Of a DNA stretch of 64,000 nucleotides, positions 63,161 to 64,000 are shown one piece after another. The position numbers were made by a program, and so were the translations under genes. The notes below the pieces were generated by a model. That model had not been told where the DNA came from. It did no database searches and saw nothing but the letters and a program-made list of their open reading frames with translations. This DNA is from Uliginosibacterium aquaticum (GTDB taxonomy: Bacteria; Pseudomonadota; Gammaproteobacteria; Burkholderiales; Rhodocyclaceae), in contig NZ_JABCSC020000007.1 in the NCBI RefSeq assembly GCF_012972705.2, positions 1 to 64,000 on the forward strand, read 5' to 3'. Within the stretch, counting starts at the first letter, position 1, and each line of letters starts with the position of its first letter.

Positions 63161-64000
63161 ATGAAAAAAAACATACTGGCCCTGTCGGTCGCCATGATCG
63201 GCGTCCTGAGCGGCTGTGCCGGCTTTGAACTGGAGGCCGATGGTGATGCTTCGGGTATTGCCGGGTCGGATCTGGGCCGTGCTGTCATGCCTGCCAACAA
63301 TGGCTGGGCTGCTGCGGAAGGCACCGTCACGGGTGGCTCGGCCGCCACGGCGGAAAACGACTTCACCGTCAGCAGCCGTAAAGAACTGGTTGCTGCGCTG
63401 GCCCAAGCAGGAACGAATCCGAAGATCATCCGCATCCAGGGCACGATCAATCTCTCCAGTGATGATTCGGGACGCGAATTAACAGAGAAGGATTACGCCG
63501 TTGCACCCTACAGTTTTGACGCATACATGAAGGCCTATGCGCCGGCTGTTTGGAACCAGAAGCTGGAAAAAGGCCGCCCCAACCGCAAGCTGGATGGTCC
63601 ACAGGAAGCCGCACGCGAAGCCTCGGTGAAGCGCCAGCGCGACCAGATCACGATCAAACTGCCTTCGAACACCACCCTCGTAGGGCTGGGTGCGGATGCC
63701 AAGATCGTCAAGGGCAACTTGTGGATCGGGCCGGAATCCGAGAACGTCATCATCCGCAACATCTCTTTTGAAGATGCCTTCGACTATTTCCCGGGCTGGG
63801 ATCCGGGCGACAGCTTCAAGATCGACAAGAGCTATCCCGGCTGCCAGGAAGCCTATGTGGATGCCAAGACGGGTCCGCAACGTTGCCCGGGCGGGCGCTG
63901 GAATTCGGAGTACGACAACATTTCGGTCAACGGTGGCAAGCGCGTCTGGATTGATCACTGCACGTTCAGTGATGGTGATCGCTCCGACAAGCTCTTCCCG
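63161..64000 (+). CDS. Pectate lyase family 1 lipoprotein (partial, cut by window end)
   Basis: The first 280 codons of a polysaccharide lyase family 1 enzyme, which cleaves de-esterified polygalacturonate. A strong GGAGGAGAG box lies directly before the ATG. The signal peptide ends in lipobox LSGC, so it would be membrane-anchored. The beta-helix part has LPSNTTLVGLGADAKIVKGN, then NVIIRNISFEDAFDYFPGWD, and the family motif VWIDHCTFSDGDRSDKL at the end of the window, with the Ca-binding Asp. A segment at about 105-165 (SFDAYMKAYAPAVW) is longer than in compact pectate lyases. Confidence 0.93.
   Translation, partial: MKKNILALSVAMIGVLSGCAGFELEADGDASGIAGSDLGRAVMPANNGWAAAEGTVTGGSAATAENDFTVSSRKELVAALAQAGTNPKIIRIQGTINLSSDDSGRELTEKDYAVAPYSFDAYMKAYAPAVWNQKLEKGRPNRKLDGPQEAAREASVKRQRDQITIKLPSNTTLVGLGADAKIVKGNLWIGPESENVIIRNISFEDAFDYFPGWDPGDSFKIDKSYPGCQEAYVDAKTGPQRCPGGRWNSEYDNISVNGGKRVWIDHCTFSDGDRSDKLFP

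Overview
The window looks like part of a GC-rich (roughly 60-65% by eye) betaproteobacterial chromosome. Three gene orders point there: thrS-infC-rpmI-rplT-pheS-pheT-ihfA-merR; hda next to a PurM-type gene and near pcnB-folK-deoxynucleoside kinase-panB; and secA/dciA/lpxC. Pectin-degrading genes (a pectinesterase and a pectate lyase) and a TRAP transporter suggest a plant-polymer-using member of the Rhodocyclales or a relative. That taxonomic guess is inference.

Layout. 1-454 holds nothing I recognise. 498-8833 (minus strand) is the translation block: tRNA-Pro, MerR-like gene, ihfA, pheT, pheS, rplT, rpmI, infC (apparent AUA start), thrS, tRNA-Val and orn. 8905-12028 (plus) has an M48 protease, rsgA and a 5'-nucleotidase. 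12152-19932 is a tightly overlapping operon of membrane proteins (BPSS1780-type, RDD, SpoIIM-like, DUF4129, DUF4350) ending in a MoxR ATPase and a DUF58 protein. 19989-24524 (minus) has an orphan solute-binding protein with a probable C-terminal frameshift, a DUF4349 lipoprotein, a HAD phosphatase, a low-GC DUF2971 gene and a divergent PurM. 24665-32207 (plus) runs hda, HAD-IB, DUF6394, a K+ channel with two TrkA-N domains, pcnB, folK, a DMT protein, a deoxynucleoside kinase and panB. 32353-34826 (minus) is a J-domain/nuclease-like protein coupled to an ankyrin protein. Then come pgi, a truncated vapC relic, secA, dciA and lpxC.

41875-44976 is the AmmeMemoRadiSam cassette (Memo-like, AMMECR1-like, radical SAM enzyme) followed by an alpha/beta-hydrolase-like gene. 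45059-49245 holds a pectinesterase, an unusual secreted protein and the aat-bpt N-degron pair. 49505-53622 is a GntR/FCD regulator and a TRAP transporter whose large permease subunit carries an unusual C-terminal Ig-like domain. 53848-57046 is the assimilatory nitrite reductase nirBD with a complete candidate control region: NtrC-type site, sigma-54 promoter, two ANTAR-type hairpins with A1/G4 hexanucleotide loops, and a terminator-like stem. 57232-60991 is rich in tRNA genes around lysC, a small HTH gene and queD. The window ends with uup and the first 280 codons of a pectate lyase lipoprotein.

Most genes are housekeeping. The items I judge most worth follow-up are the nirBD leader, the DctM-Ig fusion, the J-domain/ankyrin pair, the AmmeMemoRadiSam cassette and the MoxR/DUF58 membrane operon. 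No CRISPR array, prophage or complete insertion sequence was seen.
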